Assembly (NCBI RefSeq): GCF_014635025.1
Contig: NZ_BMCE01000005.1
Location: 1-64,000 of the forward strand
Direction: 5' to 3'
From: Fictibacillus barbaricus
GTDB taxonomy: Bacteria > Bacillota > Bacilli > Bacillales > Fictibacillaceae
Length of the DNA: 64,000 bases
Shown: piece after piece, positions 42,072 through 50,152 of the stretch
Position numbering within the stretch: position 1 is the stretch's first letter
Layout: the number at the start of each line of letters is the position of its first letter
Made by a program: the position numbers and the translations under genes
Notes under the pieces: model-generated
What the model was told of the DNA's origin: nothing
Database searches by the model: none
Seen by the model: only the letters and a program-made list of their open reading frames with translations

Positions 42072-45000
42072 ATGTTGAAACTGACTTGGTTTTCGTTAAA
42101 GAACCGCTCAGCTATCGTAATTATGTGTTTGTTGATCTCTGCATTAGGGGTTTATGCAGGACAGCGTTTACCGATGGAGTTTTTACCGAGCATAGACAAT
42201 CCAATGGTTACTGTTACGACATTAGCGGATGGCATGGATTCGGAAACGATGACTGACACCATTACTGAACCGATGGAACAAGACCTTCGCAATATAAAAG
42301 GTGTTGATACCGTCACATCAGTATCTGGGCAAGGAATATCTAAGATTGATCTTACCTTTGATATGGATTCAGACATGAAAGAGGCAGCAGCCGAGGTTGA
42401 GCGAAAGACGAATAGCTTCCCGCTGCCTGAAGGGGTTAATAAGCCATACGTTGTTCAATTAAATACATCGATGATCCCAATCATGGATCTAACGGTAAAT
42501 AAAGACGGTGCTTTTACAACTGAAGATTATAAACTGATTGAAGAAGAGGTTATTCCGCAGCTTGAAGGTGTTGAAGGCGTTTCTGATGTGGCGTTATACG
42601 GAAAAGCCACTCGCGAGATCACGCTGCAACTTGACAGCAAGAAGCTTCTTGAGAAAAAAGTAGCGGCTCCACAGATCATGGCTGCTCTACAAGGAAAAGA
42701 CGTTTCATTGCCAACAGGAGATGTGACCTTAGAAGACAAAACGAACACGCTGCGAGTAGTAGGAGAAATGAAAGATTTAGAAGCTTGGAAAAACATCTCT
42801 GTAGCTCCAGGTGTGTTATTGAAAGATGTAGCTGACTTACAAGATGAGCAGCGCCTAGAATCCTTCACACATGTCGATGGAAAAGATGCGATGTACATGT
42901 CCGTAACAAAAGAAGGAAGCGCAAACGCTGTTCAAATTGGCGATGATGTTCGTGAAAAAATGAAAGAAATCAATAAACAGTATGGCGATGCGTTTAAACT
43001 TAATGTTTTTTATGCAACCTCAGATTCTGTTTATGATTCTGTCATGAGTATGGCAAAAGAGGTAGCTTTAGGAGCATTGTTTGCTTCTGTAGTCATTCTA
43101 TTGTTTTTGAGACATTTTAAATCCACCGTTATTGCGGTTATCAGTATTCCGCTTTCGATCTGTTTAACATTATTCTTGTTGCATCAATCTGGAATCACAC
43201 TGAACGTTTTAACGCTCGGCGGTCTGGCAGTAGCGGTTGGACGATTAGTAGATGACAGTATCGTAGTTATTGAAAATATCTTCCGTCGTTTGCAAACGGG
43301 TGAGCGATCAAAAGAGCTGATCGTCGATTCAGTAAGAGAAGTAGCAAAAGCCATCACTTCATCAACGATCACTACCATTGCTGTATTTTTACCGGTAGGT
43401 CTGGTTGAGGGTGCTCTAGGCGTATTCTTCTTACCCTTTGCATTAACAATGGTCTATTCTCTATTAGCATCCTTACTTGTAGCTCTTACGGTTGTACCGC
43501 TCATGAGCTATAAAATGCTGAAAAATGTTAAAGAACACACAACAAAACCGCCAAAACGGTACTTAAACATCTTGAATTGGTCACTGAATCATAAATGGAT
43601 CATAAGCGGAATCTGTATGGTTTTATTCGCTGGATCGATCGCACTTTACGTTGTGATGCCAGCGGGGTCTATGGCTTCTGCAGATGAAAGCATGGTAAAT
43701 GTAAGTATCGAATATCCTGAAGATACATCTCTCGATACAGTAAAAGCAGGAACATACAAACTGGAGGAATATATCAATAACGCTGATGATGTGGCCGCTA
43801 GTTATTCACAGGTTGGTGTTTCAAGTGAAATGGCACAATGGGGAGCAGCACAAGGGAATAACAAGGCAACACTTGTTGCAAAGATGGAAAAAGGAGCTGA
43901 CACTGAAAAGTTTGTAGAAGATATAAAAGCGTTAGAGAAAGAATATGCGCCAGCTACTATTTCAGCCGGAATGGCGAGTATGATGGGTGGAAGCTCTGAT
44001 GCTATTACGCTTAACATCACTTCGGAAAAACAATCCGACCTTGCGCCTATGGCTGAAAAACTGACAGCTGAATTAAAGGATGTAAAAGGACTTGAGAATG
44101 TTCAATCCAATAATGAAGACCTAAAGAATGAATGGGTGTTGAATGTTGATCAGAGTAAAGCACAGGCAGCAGGCTTAACACCTGCAGAGGTTGCTCAGCA
44201 GGTAAGAGGGTTAACAGGAAATAGTCCTGTCGGACAGATTACAATTGATGACATCAAGCTGCCTGTTATGATGAGCTATGATTTAAGTGATGTAAAAGAT
44301 CGGGATGATTTATTAGACACTACTATTCTTTCCCCGGTAACAGGACCTGTGGCGTTAAAAGATGTAGCGGATTTAAAGCTTCAGCCTGCAAAGTCACAGA
44401 TCTTCCGTAAAGATAGCAAAGAATATCTTCAAGTAACAGGAATCATCACAGATCAAAATGTAAAAAAAGTAAATGCAGATGTTGCGGCTATCTTAAAAGA
44501 AATTGAGAAACCAGCAGGTGTTTCTGTTGCTTTAGGCGGCGTCGGCGAAGAGATGAACGAACAGTTTATGGACCTCTTCTTAACGATGGGAGCAGCTATT
44601 CTTATCGTTTACTTGATCATGGTCATTACGTTTGGCCAGGCGCGTGCACCGTTTGCGATTCTTTTCTCGCTTCCTTTTGCAGCAGTTGGTGCGATTCTAG
44701 CGCTAGTTATCACACGCATTCCAGTAGATATCTCATCACTGATTGGTGCATTGATGCTGATCGGTATCGTAGTAACTAACGCGATCGTTTTTATCGACCG
44801 TGTTCAGCAGCAGCGTGATAAAGGATTAAGTGTACGAGAATCTATATTAGAAGCGGGTTCAACCCGTCTTCGTCCGATTTTGATGACAGCTGTTGCAACG
44901 ATCTGCGCGATGCTGCCGTTAATGTTTGGCGGAGAAAGCGGCAGCCTGGTTTCAAAGAGTTTAGCGATCGTAGTTATCGGCGGTCTATCGGTATCAACCC

Positions 45001-45101
45001 TTCTTACATTGGTTGTAGTACCGGTCATCTACGAAATGCTCGCTAATATCGGAAACCTGTTTAAACGTAAAAAGAAAAAGAACGCTGAGAAAGCAGCTTA
45101 A
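42072..45101 (+). CDS. swrC: RND-family exporter SwrC (YerP)
   Basis: 1009 residues with the RND layout: helix 1 (MLKLTWFSLKNRSAIVIMCL), a large extracytoplasmic loop (about 40-330), helices 2-6, a second loop (about 560-840) and helices 8-12. Helix 4 contains the proton-relay pair in VGRLVDDSIVVIENIFRRLQ, and GALMLIGIVVTNAIVFIDR marks the second half. In B. subtilis SwrC exports surfactin and supports swarming. ATG 42072 follows GAGGAAGGG; an upstream in-frame extension lacks a ribosome binding site. It acts with no outer-membrane partner in Gram-positives. Confidence 0.93.
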   Translation: MLKLTWFSLKNRSAIVIMCLLISALGVYAGQRLPMEFLPSIDNPMVTVTTLADGMDSETMTDTITEPMEQDLRNIKGVDTVTSVSGQGISKIDLTFDMDSDMKEAAAEVERKTNSFPLPEGVNKPYVVQLNTSMIPIMDLTVNKDGAFTTEDYKLIEEEVIPQLEGVEGVSDVALYGKATREITLQLDSKKLLEKKVAAPQIMAALQGKDVSLPTGDVTLEDKTNTLRVVGEMKDLEAWKNISVAPGVLLKDVADLQDEQRLESFTHVDGKDAMYMSVTKEGSANAVQIGDDVREKMKEINKQYGDAFKLNVFYATSDSVYDSVMSMAKEVALGALFASVVILLFLRHFKSTVIAVISIPLSICLTLFLLHQSGITLNVLTLGGLAVAVGRLVDDSIVVIENIFRRLQTGERSKELIVDSVREVAKAITSSTITTIAVFLPVGLVEGALGVFFLPFALTMVYSLLASLLVALTVVPLMSYKMLKNVKEHTTKPPKRYLNILNWSLNHKWIISGICMVLFAGSIALYVVMPAGSMASADESMVNVSIEYPEDTSLDTVKAGTYKLEEYINNADDVAASYSQVGVSSEMAQWGAAQGNNKATLVAKMEKGADTEKFVEDIKALEKEYAPATISAGMASMMGGSSDAITLNITSEKQSDLAPMAEKLTAELKDVKGLENVQSNNEDLKNEWVLNVDQSKAQAAGLTPAEVAQQVRGLTGNSPVGQITIDDIKLPVMMSYDLSDVKDRDDLLDTTILSPVTGPVALKDVADLKLQPAKSQIFRKDSKEYLQVTGIITDQNVKKVNADVAAILKEIEKPAGVSVALGGVGEEMNEQFMDLFLTMGAAILIVYLIMVITFGQARAPFAILFSLPFAAVGAILALVITRIPVDISSLIGALMLIGIVVTNAIVFIDRVQQQRDKGLSVRESILEAGSTRLRPILMTAVATICAMLPLMFGGESGSLVSKSLAIVVIGGLSVSTLLTLVVVPVIYEMLANIGNLFKRKKKKNAEKAA

Positions 45102-45115
45102 TAGTTTTTAGATGG

Positions 45116-45156
45116 GATCACTCGAGTGCTTGAGAAGGCATTCGGGTGATTTTTTA
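45116..45156 (+). terminator. Intrinsic terminator of swrC
   Basis: ATCACTCGAGTGC / GCATTCGGGTGAT stem (two mismatches) with loop TTGAGAAG, then TTTTTTA. Confidence 0.8.
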
Positions 45157-45201
45157 TTGGTGGGAGTGAGGTCGGATGAGTCGAATTGTGGAGATTTTTG
45201 T

Positions 45202-45303
45202 AAACTCGCCGATATATGAACAAAACTCGCCGGAATAAGTGTGAAACTCGCTGGAATAAGTGTGAAACTCGCTGGAATATGACTTAATCTCGCCGGATTA
45301 TCG
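45202..45303. repeat. 21-bp tandem repeat, five units
   Basis: AAACTCGC(C/T)G starts at 45202, 45223, 45244 and 45265, and a divergent AATCTCGCCGG at about 45286: exact 21-base period. The third unit is AAACTCGCTGGAATAAGTGT(G). No coding sense; lies between the swrC terminator and uvsE. Confidence 0.85.
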
Positions 45304-45519
45304 GTTAAATTTCTTGAATGCCGAATTAGAAAGAAGAATTTCTCCACATTACCTAGTTATTGCTCAAGAAAACGGGAAAACTCACCTCGCATTCTTGGTC
45401 ATTTTCTCTTCAATCAGACGACCCGTTCTAATTCCTAAATGCCTAGATCTACATAAAGAGCTTGGTTAAAATCGCAAGCAACAGGGTCATACTGTTAACG
45501 ATGAAACGAGGTGTGACAG

Positions 45520-46485
45520 ATGACCATTATTAAACTTGGATTTGTTGCGATGAGCATGGAACTTAAAAATGCATCTCCATCAAAAACGATGACTTTTAAA
45601 CAATTCAGCCAGCTGCAAAATAGAGAAGCAGGATTAAGAAAATTAGAGCGGATATCGCTTGCCAATATAACCAATACACTCAGAGTGTTAAAGCATGCTG
45701 TGGCAAATGATGTTACCTTTTATCGAATGACATCTAGGATCATTCCGTTAGCGAATCACAGTGAACTGCTCGACTGGGATTATATCAGTCCCTTAACGGA
45801 TGCCCTTCACGAAATGGGACAATACGCAAAGCAGCATAACATGAGACTTGATTTTCATCCCGATCATTTTGTGCTGATCAACTCTCCCAAAAAAGAGATT
45901 CTAAAAAACTCACTAAAGACACTTAAGCTGCATTATAAGCTGTTGAAAAACATGGGAATCGATACTGTCCATAGATGTGTTATGCACGTGGGCGGGAACT
46001 ATAAAGAGACGGATGTTGCACTCGAAAGGTTTGTGCAAAACTGGGGAAGCGTCCCTGTGCTGATCCAGAAAATGATTATGCTTGAGAATGATGATACGTC
46101 CTTTACAATGGCTGATGCCCTTTATCTCTGTGAAAAGCTTCAAATTCCCCTCGTCTTTGATTACCATCATCATCTTGCATACCATCATGACGAAAACTGG
46201 ACACAGCATTGGACGCGTGTTGTAGATACATGGAAAACGTCACCCCTCCCGTTAAAGATGCATATTTCCAGCCCAAAGAGTGAAAAGCAATTCAGAAATC
46301 ACGCCGATTTTGTTGATGTCGATATGTTTTTTGATTTTTTAAAAGAAGTGAAAGGCAGTGTAGACGAAATGCACTGCATGATTGAATCCAAGAAAAAGGA
46401 TTTAGCCCTTTTCCAATTAATGAGAGAAATAAAGAAAAGATCTGACGTAGAAATCATTGATAAAGCTTCATTCCGACTTAAGTAA
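45520..46485 (+). CDS. uvsE: UV DNA damage endonuclease (UvsE/UVDE)
   Basis: 321 residues of a TIM-barrel UVDE. Recognisable elements are the start IKLGFVAMSMELKNASP, RMTSRIIPLANH, RLDFHPDHFVLINSP, CVMHVGGNYK, MLENDD and FDYHHH; the His/Glu/Asp residues in these segments form the three-metal site. The enzyme nicks DNA 5' of UV photoproducts and other lesions; in B. subtilis the homologue is expressed in the forespore. ACGAGGTGTGACAG precedes the ATG. It fits a spore-former. Confidence 0.93.
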   Translation: MTIIKLGFVAMSMELKNASPSKTMTFKQFSQLQNREAGLRKLERISLANITNTLRVLKHAVANDVTFYRMTSRIIPLANHSELLDWDYISPLTDALHEMGQYAKQHNMRLDFHPDHFVLINSPKKEILKNSLKTLKLHYKLLKNMGIDTVHRCVMHVGGNYKETDVALERFVQNWGSVPVLIQKMIMLENDDTSFTMADALYLCEKLQIPLVFDYHHHLAYHHDENWTQHWTRVVDTWKTSPLPLKMHISSPKSEKQFRNHADFVDVDMFFDFLKEVKGSVDEMHCMIESKKKDLALFQLMREIKKRSDVEIIDKASFRLK

Positions 46486-46486
46486 A

Positions 46487-46514
46487 ACCTTTGCTGTGAG
46501 CAGAGGTCTTTTTA
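46487..46514 (+). terminator. Intrinsic terminator of uvsE
   Basis: ACCTTTGCT / AGCAGAGGT stem with loop GTG, then CTTTTTATTTT. Confidence 0.78.
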
Positions 46515-46554
46515 TTTTCCGGGAAATTTGTCGAAAAATTTGTAAATCAAAGTG

Positions 46555-46584
46555 TTGACGCAAGAAAATAACTGGAACTATAAT
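46555..46584 (+). promoter_or_regulatory. SigA-type promoter of the SDR operon
   Basis: TTGACG (46555-46560), 18-base spacer, TATAAT (46579-46584), 75 bases before the SDR start codon. Confidence 0.75.
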
Positions 46585-46659
46585 TAATATACTTAGTAAA
46601 CATAAATGTATAAAAAGTATATGATAAACAATAGCTAAAAATTTTGAGGAGGAACAAAC

Positions 46660-47385
46660 ATGAAAAAAGTAGTCATGATAACAGGTGCATCAAAGGGATT
46701 AGGTAAAGCGCTTACACAATACTTCGCAAAGGAAGGCTATAACTTAGCAATCTGTGCAAGGAACGAATCGGCCATAGAAGATGTAAAAAAAGAAGCGGAA
46801 CAATTAGGCGCAGATGTTTTAGCAGTAAGTGCAGATATGTCTAGAGCAAAAGATGTAGAGCGATTTGTAGCACTGACAGAAGAGTACTTTGGAAAAATAG
46901 ACGTATTGATTAACAATGCTTCCATTCTCGGCCCTAGTCCTATGCCGTATTTACTGGACTACCCAGAGCAGGATTTTGAGGAAGTTCTGCGCGTAAACAC
47001 GATTGGACCATTTCTCGTAACAAGAAGGGTGCTTCCGATCATGCTGCAAAAACAGCAAGGCAGCATCATAAACATCACATCTGAAGCGGGAGCAACAGGG
47101 TATGCAGGATGGGGTGCATACGGGATTTCCAAGTTCGCACTAGAGGGGCTAACAGAAACATGGGCAGACGAAGTAAGTGAGTCCGGGGTTCGTGTAAACA
47201 TGGTTGACCCTGGAGAGATGGATACAGACATGCATGCTCTTGCTGTTCCTGATTGTGATTACGATCTTGCGAAGCCGGAAGATATTACAGCGGTTTTCGG
47301 ATACTTGGCGTCAGATGCGTCATCCCATATTACCGGAAAACGTTTTGAAGCACAGTCCTTTCAGTTAGAGGGGAGTGAATCTTAA
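46660..47385 (+). CDS. Short-chain dehydrogenase/reductase
   Basis: 241 residues of a classical SDR: cofactor motif TGASKGLG (about 8-15), NNAS (about 86-89), catalytic Ser in NITSEAG and YGISK as the Tyr-x-x-x-Lys pair (about 155-159). It should oxidise or reduce a small alcohol/ketone with NAD(P)H; the substrate is unknown. TGAGGAGGAAC precedes the ATG. First gene of an operon with a QueA paralogue (1-base overlap) and a VOC protein, suggesting the three act on one compound. Confidence 0.9.
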   Translation: MKKVVMITGASKGLGKALTQYFAKEGYNLAICARNESAIEDVKKEAEQLGADVLAVSADMSRAKDVERFVALTEEYFGKIDVLINNASILGPSPMPYLLDYPEQDFEEVLRVNTIGPFLVTRRVLPIMLQKQQGSIINITSEAGATGYAGWGAYGISKFALEGLTETWADEVSESGVRVNMVDPGEMDTDMHALAVPDCDYDLAKPEDITAVFGYLASDASSHITGKRFEAQSFQLEGSES

Positions 47386-48410
47386 TGGAATCCGCCATGA
47401 AGTTTGAGCTTCCTGAAGAATTAAATGCAAAAGAACCACCAGAACGAAGGGGAATACGCAGAGATTATGTGAAAATGATGGTGCTCGATAAAACGACAGG
47501 CCAGACAAACCACACTCAGTTTTATCATTTAGACCGTTATTTGAAAAAAGGTGACCTGCTTGTTCTTAACGCAAGTCGCACGGTCCCAGCTGTTTTAAAA
47601 AGTCAGAAAGAGATGGATGGAACAGAAGTGGAAATCAGACTTGCCCACAGAAAGAATGAATCCATATGGGAAGCACTTCCGGTTAGCGGGACCGTTAAAA
47701 AGGGAGACGTGATTCGCTTTTCACCGACACTAACAGCAACCATTATTGAGCAGTCCGACGAAACACCTTTTGTCTTGTTAGCTTTTAATTTATGCTGCTC
47801 TTCTCTTTTTAACCAGATTTATAGGTTAGGTGAGCCGGTAAGGTATGAATACATTCAAGAACCATGGAACTTAGACTACTACCAAACGGTGTTTGCCACA
47901 ATACCAGGTTCAGTTGAAATGCCTTCAGCTGGACGTGCGTTCAGTTGGGAGCTTCTGTTTCGATTGCAGAAAAAGGGAGTGAAGATCGCGTATATTACGC
48001 TTCACACAGGACTTAGTTATCTATTAGATGATAAGTGGCACAAAGGACCTGATACAAACTTTGAAAACTATGAAGTTCCAAAAGAAACCGCTGAAATGAT
48101 CTTAGAAACGAAGAGATCAGGAGGCAAAGTCATCGCAGTAGGCACAACAGTTGTAAGAACCTTGGAAACCGTTGCCCGTGAAAAAGGAATTCTTCAGGCA
48201 GCAAGTGGCTGGACGAACCTATATATCACTGAGAATACGAAACTCCAAGTATGTGATGGATTAATTACTGGCATGCATGAACCGGAAGCGAGTCACCTTC
48301 AGCTGCTGTCAGCATTTGTTGATCGTGAGAAACTATATGATGCTTATACGGATGCGATTCAACAACGTTACCTTTGGCACGAGTTTGGCGATATGAACCT
48401 CATCTTGTAG
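47385..48410 (+). CDS. QueA-family protein (divergent paralogue of tRNA ribosyltransferase-isomerase)
   Basis: 341 residues over the full QueA length: LVLNASRTVPAVL, KVEIRLAHR-like strand, DYYQTVFATIPGSVEMPSAG, YITLHTGLSYL, NYEVPKETAEMI, VIAVGTTVVRTLET and SGWTNLYI. True QueA transfers and isomerises the ribosyl group of SAM to preQ1-tRNA. Here the conserved AAPTAGLHFT appears as EMPSAGRAFSW and the H-A-E-Y-Y before EVP as NFENY, so the substrate site is changed. It is next to an SDR and a VOC gene and not to tgt. Start shares its A with the SDR stop codon; GGGGAGTG lies seven bases upstream. Confidence 0.82.
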   Translation: MESAMKFELPEELNAKEPPERRGIRRDYVKMMVLDKTTGQTNHTQFYHLDRYLKKGDLLVLNASRTVPAVLKSQKEMDGTEVEIRLAHRKNESIWEALPVSGTVKKGDVIRFSPTLTATIIEQSDETPFVLLAFNLCCSSLFNQIYRLGEPVRYEYIQEPWNLDYYQTVFATIPGSVEMPSAGRAFSWELLFRLQKKGVKIAYITLHTGLSYLLDDKWHKGPDTNFENYEVPKETAEMILETKRSGGKVIAVGTTVVRTLETVAREKGILQAASGWTNLYITENTKLQVCDGLITGMHEPEASHLQLLSAFVDREKLYDAYTDAIQQRYLWHEFGDMNLIL

Positions 48411-48421
48411 GGGGACTCGTT

Positions 48422-48781
48422 ATGATGCATCATGTTGGGATATACGTTAGTGACATGAAACGTTCTAGTGAATTTTATGAAACAATCTTACCTGTTTTAA
48501 CAAAAGAAAAACTAATCTGGGAGGATAAGGAGCTGCTCTTTTTAAGAGGAGAAGGGTTTCAGATTGAATTAATTCCTTCATCGACCATTAACTCTGCAGG
48601 AACTCATATCGCATTTTCGGTTACATCTGTAACAGATCAAATAAATGCTCTTAAACAATTGGGATTAACCCCTACAGAGGGACCTTATAAGCTCTCAAAC
48701 GGCTGGAAGACTGTCTTTTATGATGGGCCGGATGGTGAAGAGATTGAATTTATACGTACTACCGAGTCTTCAATGAACTAA
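48422..48781 (+). CDS. VOC/glyoxalase-family protein
   Basis: 119 residues with two beta-alpha-beta-beta-beta modules: MMHHVGIYVSDMKRSSEFYE opens the first (metal His3 or His4 position), and GTHIAFSVTSVTDQINALKQ the second, ending in FYDGPDGEEIEFI with the terminal Glu ligand. ATG 48422 follows GGGGGACTC, 11 bases after the QueA-like stop, so it is the third gene of the SDR operon. Reaction unknown. Confidence 0.85.
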   Translation: MMHHVGIYVSDMKRSSEFYETILPVLTKEKLIWEDKELLFLRGEGFQIELIPSSTINSAGTHIAFSVTSVTDQINALKQLGLTPTEGPYKLSNGWKTVFYDGPDGEEIEFIRTTESSMN

Positions 48782-48790
48782 ATGGTTTTT

Positions 48791-49531
48791 CTAACTATGA
48801 AAGGCATTCATCAAGAATGGACCATCTGGAACTTGCTGCTCTCTATAAGCTTTAAATAGATTTGTACGGTCGTAAGGTACCGATTTAAACTCAACTTGAA
48901 GTTCTTGATTAGCAGCATAAGCGAGTGCGTAACGTGCTTCTGCTTTTCTGTTACACCCTAAAGCACCAGGATTCACAAAATGTGTATGTGAAATTTTAAA
49001 ATCATGAACAATATGGTGATGACCAAACGCTACGAAGTGATAGGGAAGCGCGTGGCCAAAAAGTTCTTTCATGGAAGCTGTGTCTGGCTTACTAATAATG
49101 GGCATAAAGGGATCTTCTGATATAGGGGATTCCTTTTTCCCATTCTTAAAAGGATAGTGCATAATGAGAAATCGAAAATTTTCTTCCTCAAATTCCAACT
49201 GACGAGGAAGTTTGCTCAACTTATCAGCATATGTATCCTTAAGTTGATCGGCAATCCACTGATGATGCTTCTTTGCATGATTATGGCTCTCAGGATGAGT
49301 TCTGCCAAGTTTCAAAGCAAGCACTGCTTCATCATGATTACCTGTAACCATTTGAATAGTGGGCATGTTAAACAAGGTTTCCAGCACTTCATTCGTAAAT
49401 GGGCCGATTCCAACCATGTCACCTCCACAAATAAAACGGTCAGTTCCACATTGTCTCGCATCATCCATAACAGCCTGTAAGGCATCTATGTTTCCATGAA
49501 CATCTGTAAAGTAAGCAAATAGAGGTTTCAA
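48791..49531 (-). CDS. Calcineurin-like metallophosphoesterase
   Basis: 246 residues with the metallophosphoesterase motifs in order: D-x-H (FTDVHGN, about 8-14), GGDMVG (about 36-41), GNHDE (about 64-68), and the C-terminal FGHHH (about 169-173) with NPGALGCNR. Two metals should be bound and phosphoesters hydrolysed; the substrate cannot be read. The start codon has AAGGTGGG upstream on the minus strand. Convergent with the VOC gene, divergent from the 49620 gene. Confidence 0.88.
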   Translation of the reverse strand: MKPLFAYFTDVHGNIDALQAVMDDARQCGTDRFICGGDMVGIGPFTNEVLETLFNMPTIQMVTGNHDEAVLALKLGRTHPESHNHAKKHHQWIADQLKDTYADKLSKLPRQLEFEEENFRFLIMHYPFKNGKKESPISEDPFMPIISKPDTASMKELFGHALPYHFVAFGHHHIVHDFKISHTHFVNPGALGCNRKAEARYALAYAANQELQVEFKSVPYDRTNLFKAYREQQVPDGPFLMNAFHS

Positions 49532-49619
49532 AATATTCCCACCTTCTTATTGTTATGAATTATTATAAGAGAGGGCTTACATGATAACAACAGTAGCAAT
49601 TGATAAGGAGGTATTATAT

Positions 49620-50126
49620 TTGCTCTATCACTTTTCAGAAGAAGAAAACATTAAAATATTCCACCCAAGAAAGCACCCTGGTTTTCCTGATCGTCCTCCA
49701 ATGGTGTGGGCCATTGATCAAGATCGTTCACCACTTTATTACTTCCCGCGTGATTGCCCTAGAATTGCGTTTTGGGCTGTACCCGGTACAACTGAACGTG
49801 ATCGTGACCGTTTTTTCCGTACTACCACTGCAAATAAAATAGTAGCGATAGAAGGAGACTGGCTTCACCGGTTACAAACAACGGATCTCCACCGTTATAC
49901 GTTCCAACCGGATCATTTTAAGATGCTGGATGAGGGAGCAGGATATTTTGTTTCATATGAGATTGAAACACCAGTAAGTGTAGAAGCGGTTGGCAATTTA
50001 CTGGATGCGCTTATTAACGATGAGGTAGAAATTAGGATTGTGCCTTCTCTTCAGCCTCTATCCCAAGAGCTTCTGAAAACCACACTGCATTTTTCAATGA
50101 TTCGAATGCGAAACGCAAAAAAATAG
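49620..50126 (+). CDS. DUF6886-like protein, unknown function
   Basis: 168 residues from TTG 49620, chosen because AAGGAGG lies eight bases upstream and the translation then starts MLYHFSEEENIKIFHPRKH, a typical family N-terminus. Later elements are MVWAIDQDRSPLYYFPRDCP and the acidic FVSYEIETPVSVEAVGNLLD. The H-F-S-E-E start and P-R-x-C-P motif recall ADP-ribosyltransferase-like 'HVSEE' small folds, but I cannot show activity. Confidence 0.65.
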   Translation: MLYHFSEEENIKIFHPRKHPGFPDRPPMVWAIDQDRSPLYYFPRDCPRIAFWAVPGTTERDRDRFFRTTTANKIVAIEGDWLHRLQTTDLHRYTFQPDHFKMLDEGAGYFVSYEIETPVSVEAVGNLLDALINDEVEIRIVPSLQPLSQELLKTTLHFSMIRMRNAKK

Positions 50127-50152
50127 CCCCAAAACGGGGCTGTTATTATTTT
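50123..50152. terminator. Intrinsic terminator between convergent genes
   Basis: AGCCCC / GGGGCT stem, loop AAAAC, then GTTATTATTTT; overlaps the end of the LTA-synthase-like gene. Confidence 0.75.

Noticed and set aside
45108-45347. 79-codon minus-strand frame with IPASFTL repeats
   Set aside because: The repeated peptide is only the translation of the 21-bp DNA tandem repeat and swrC terminator; no start signal.
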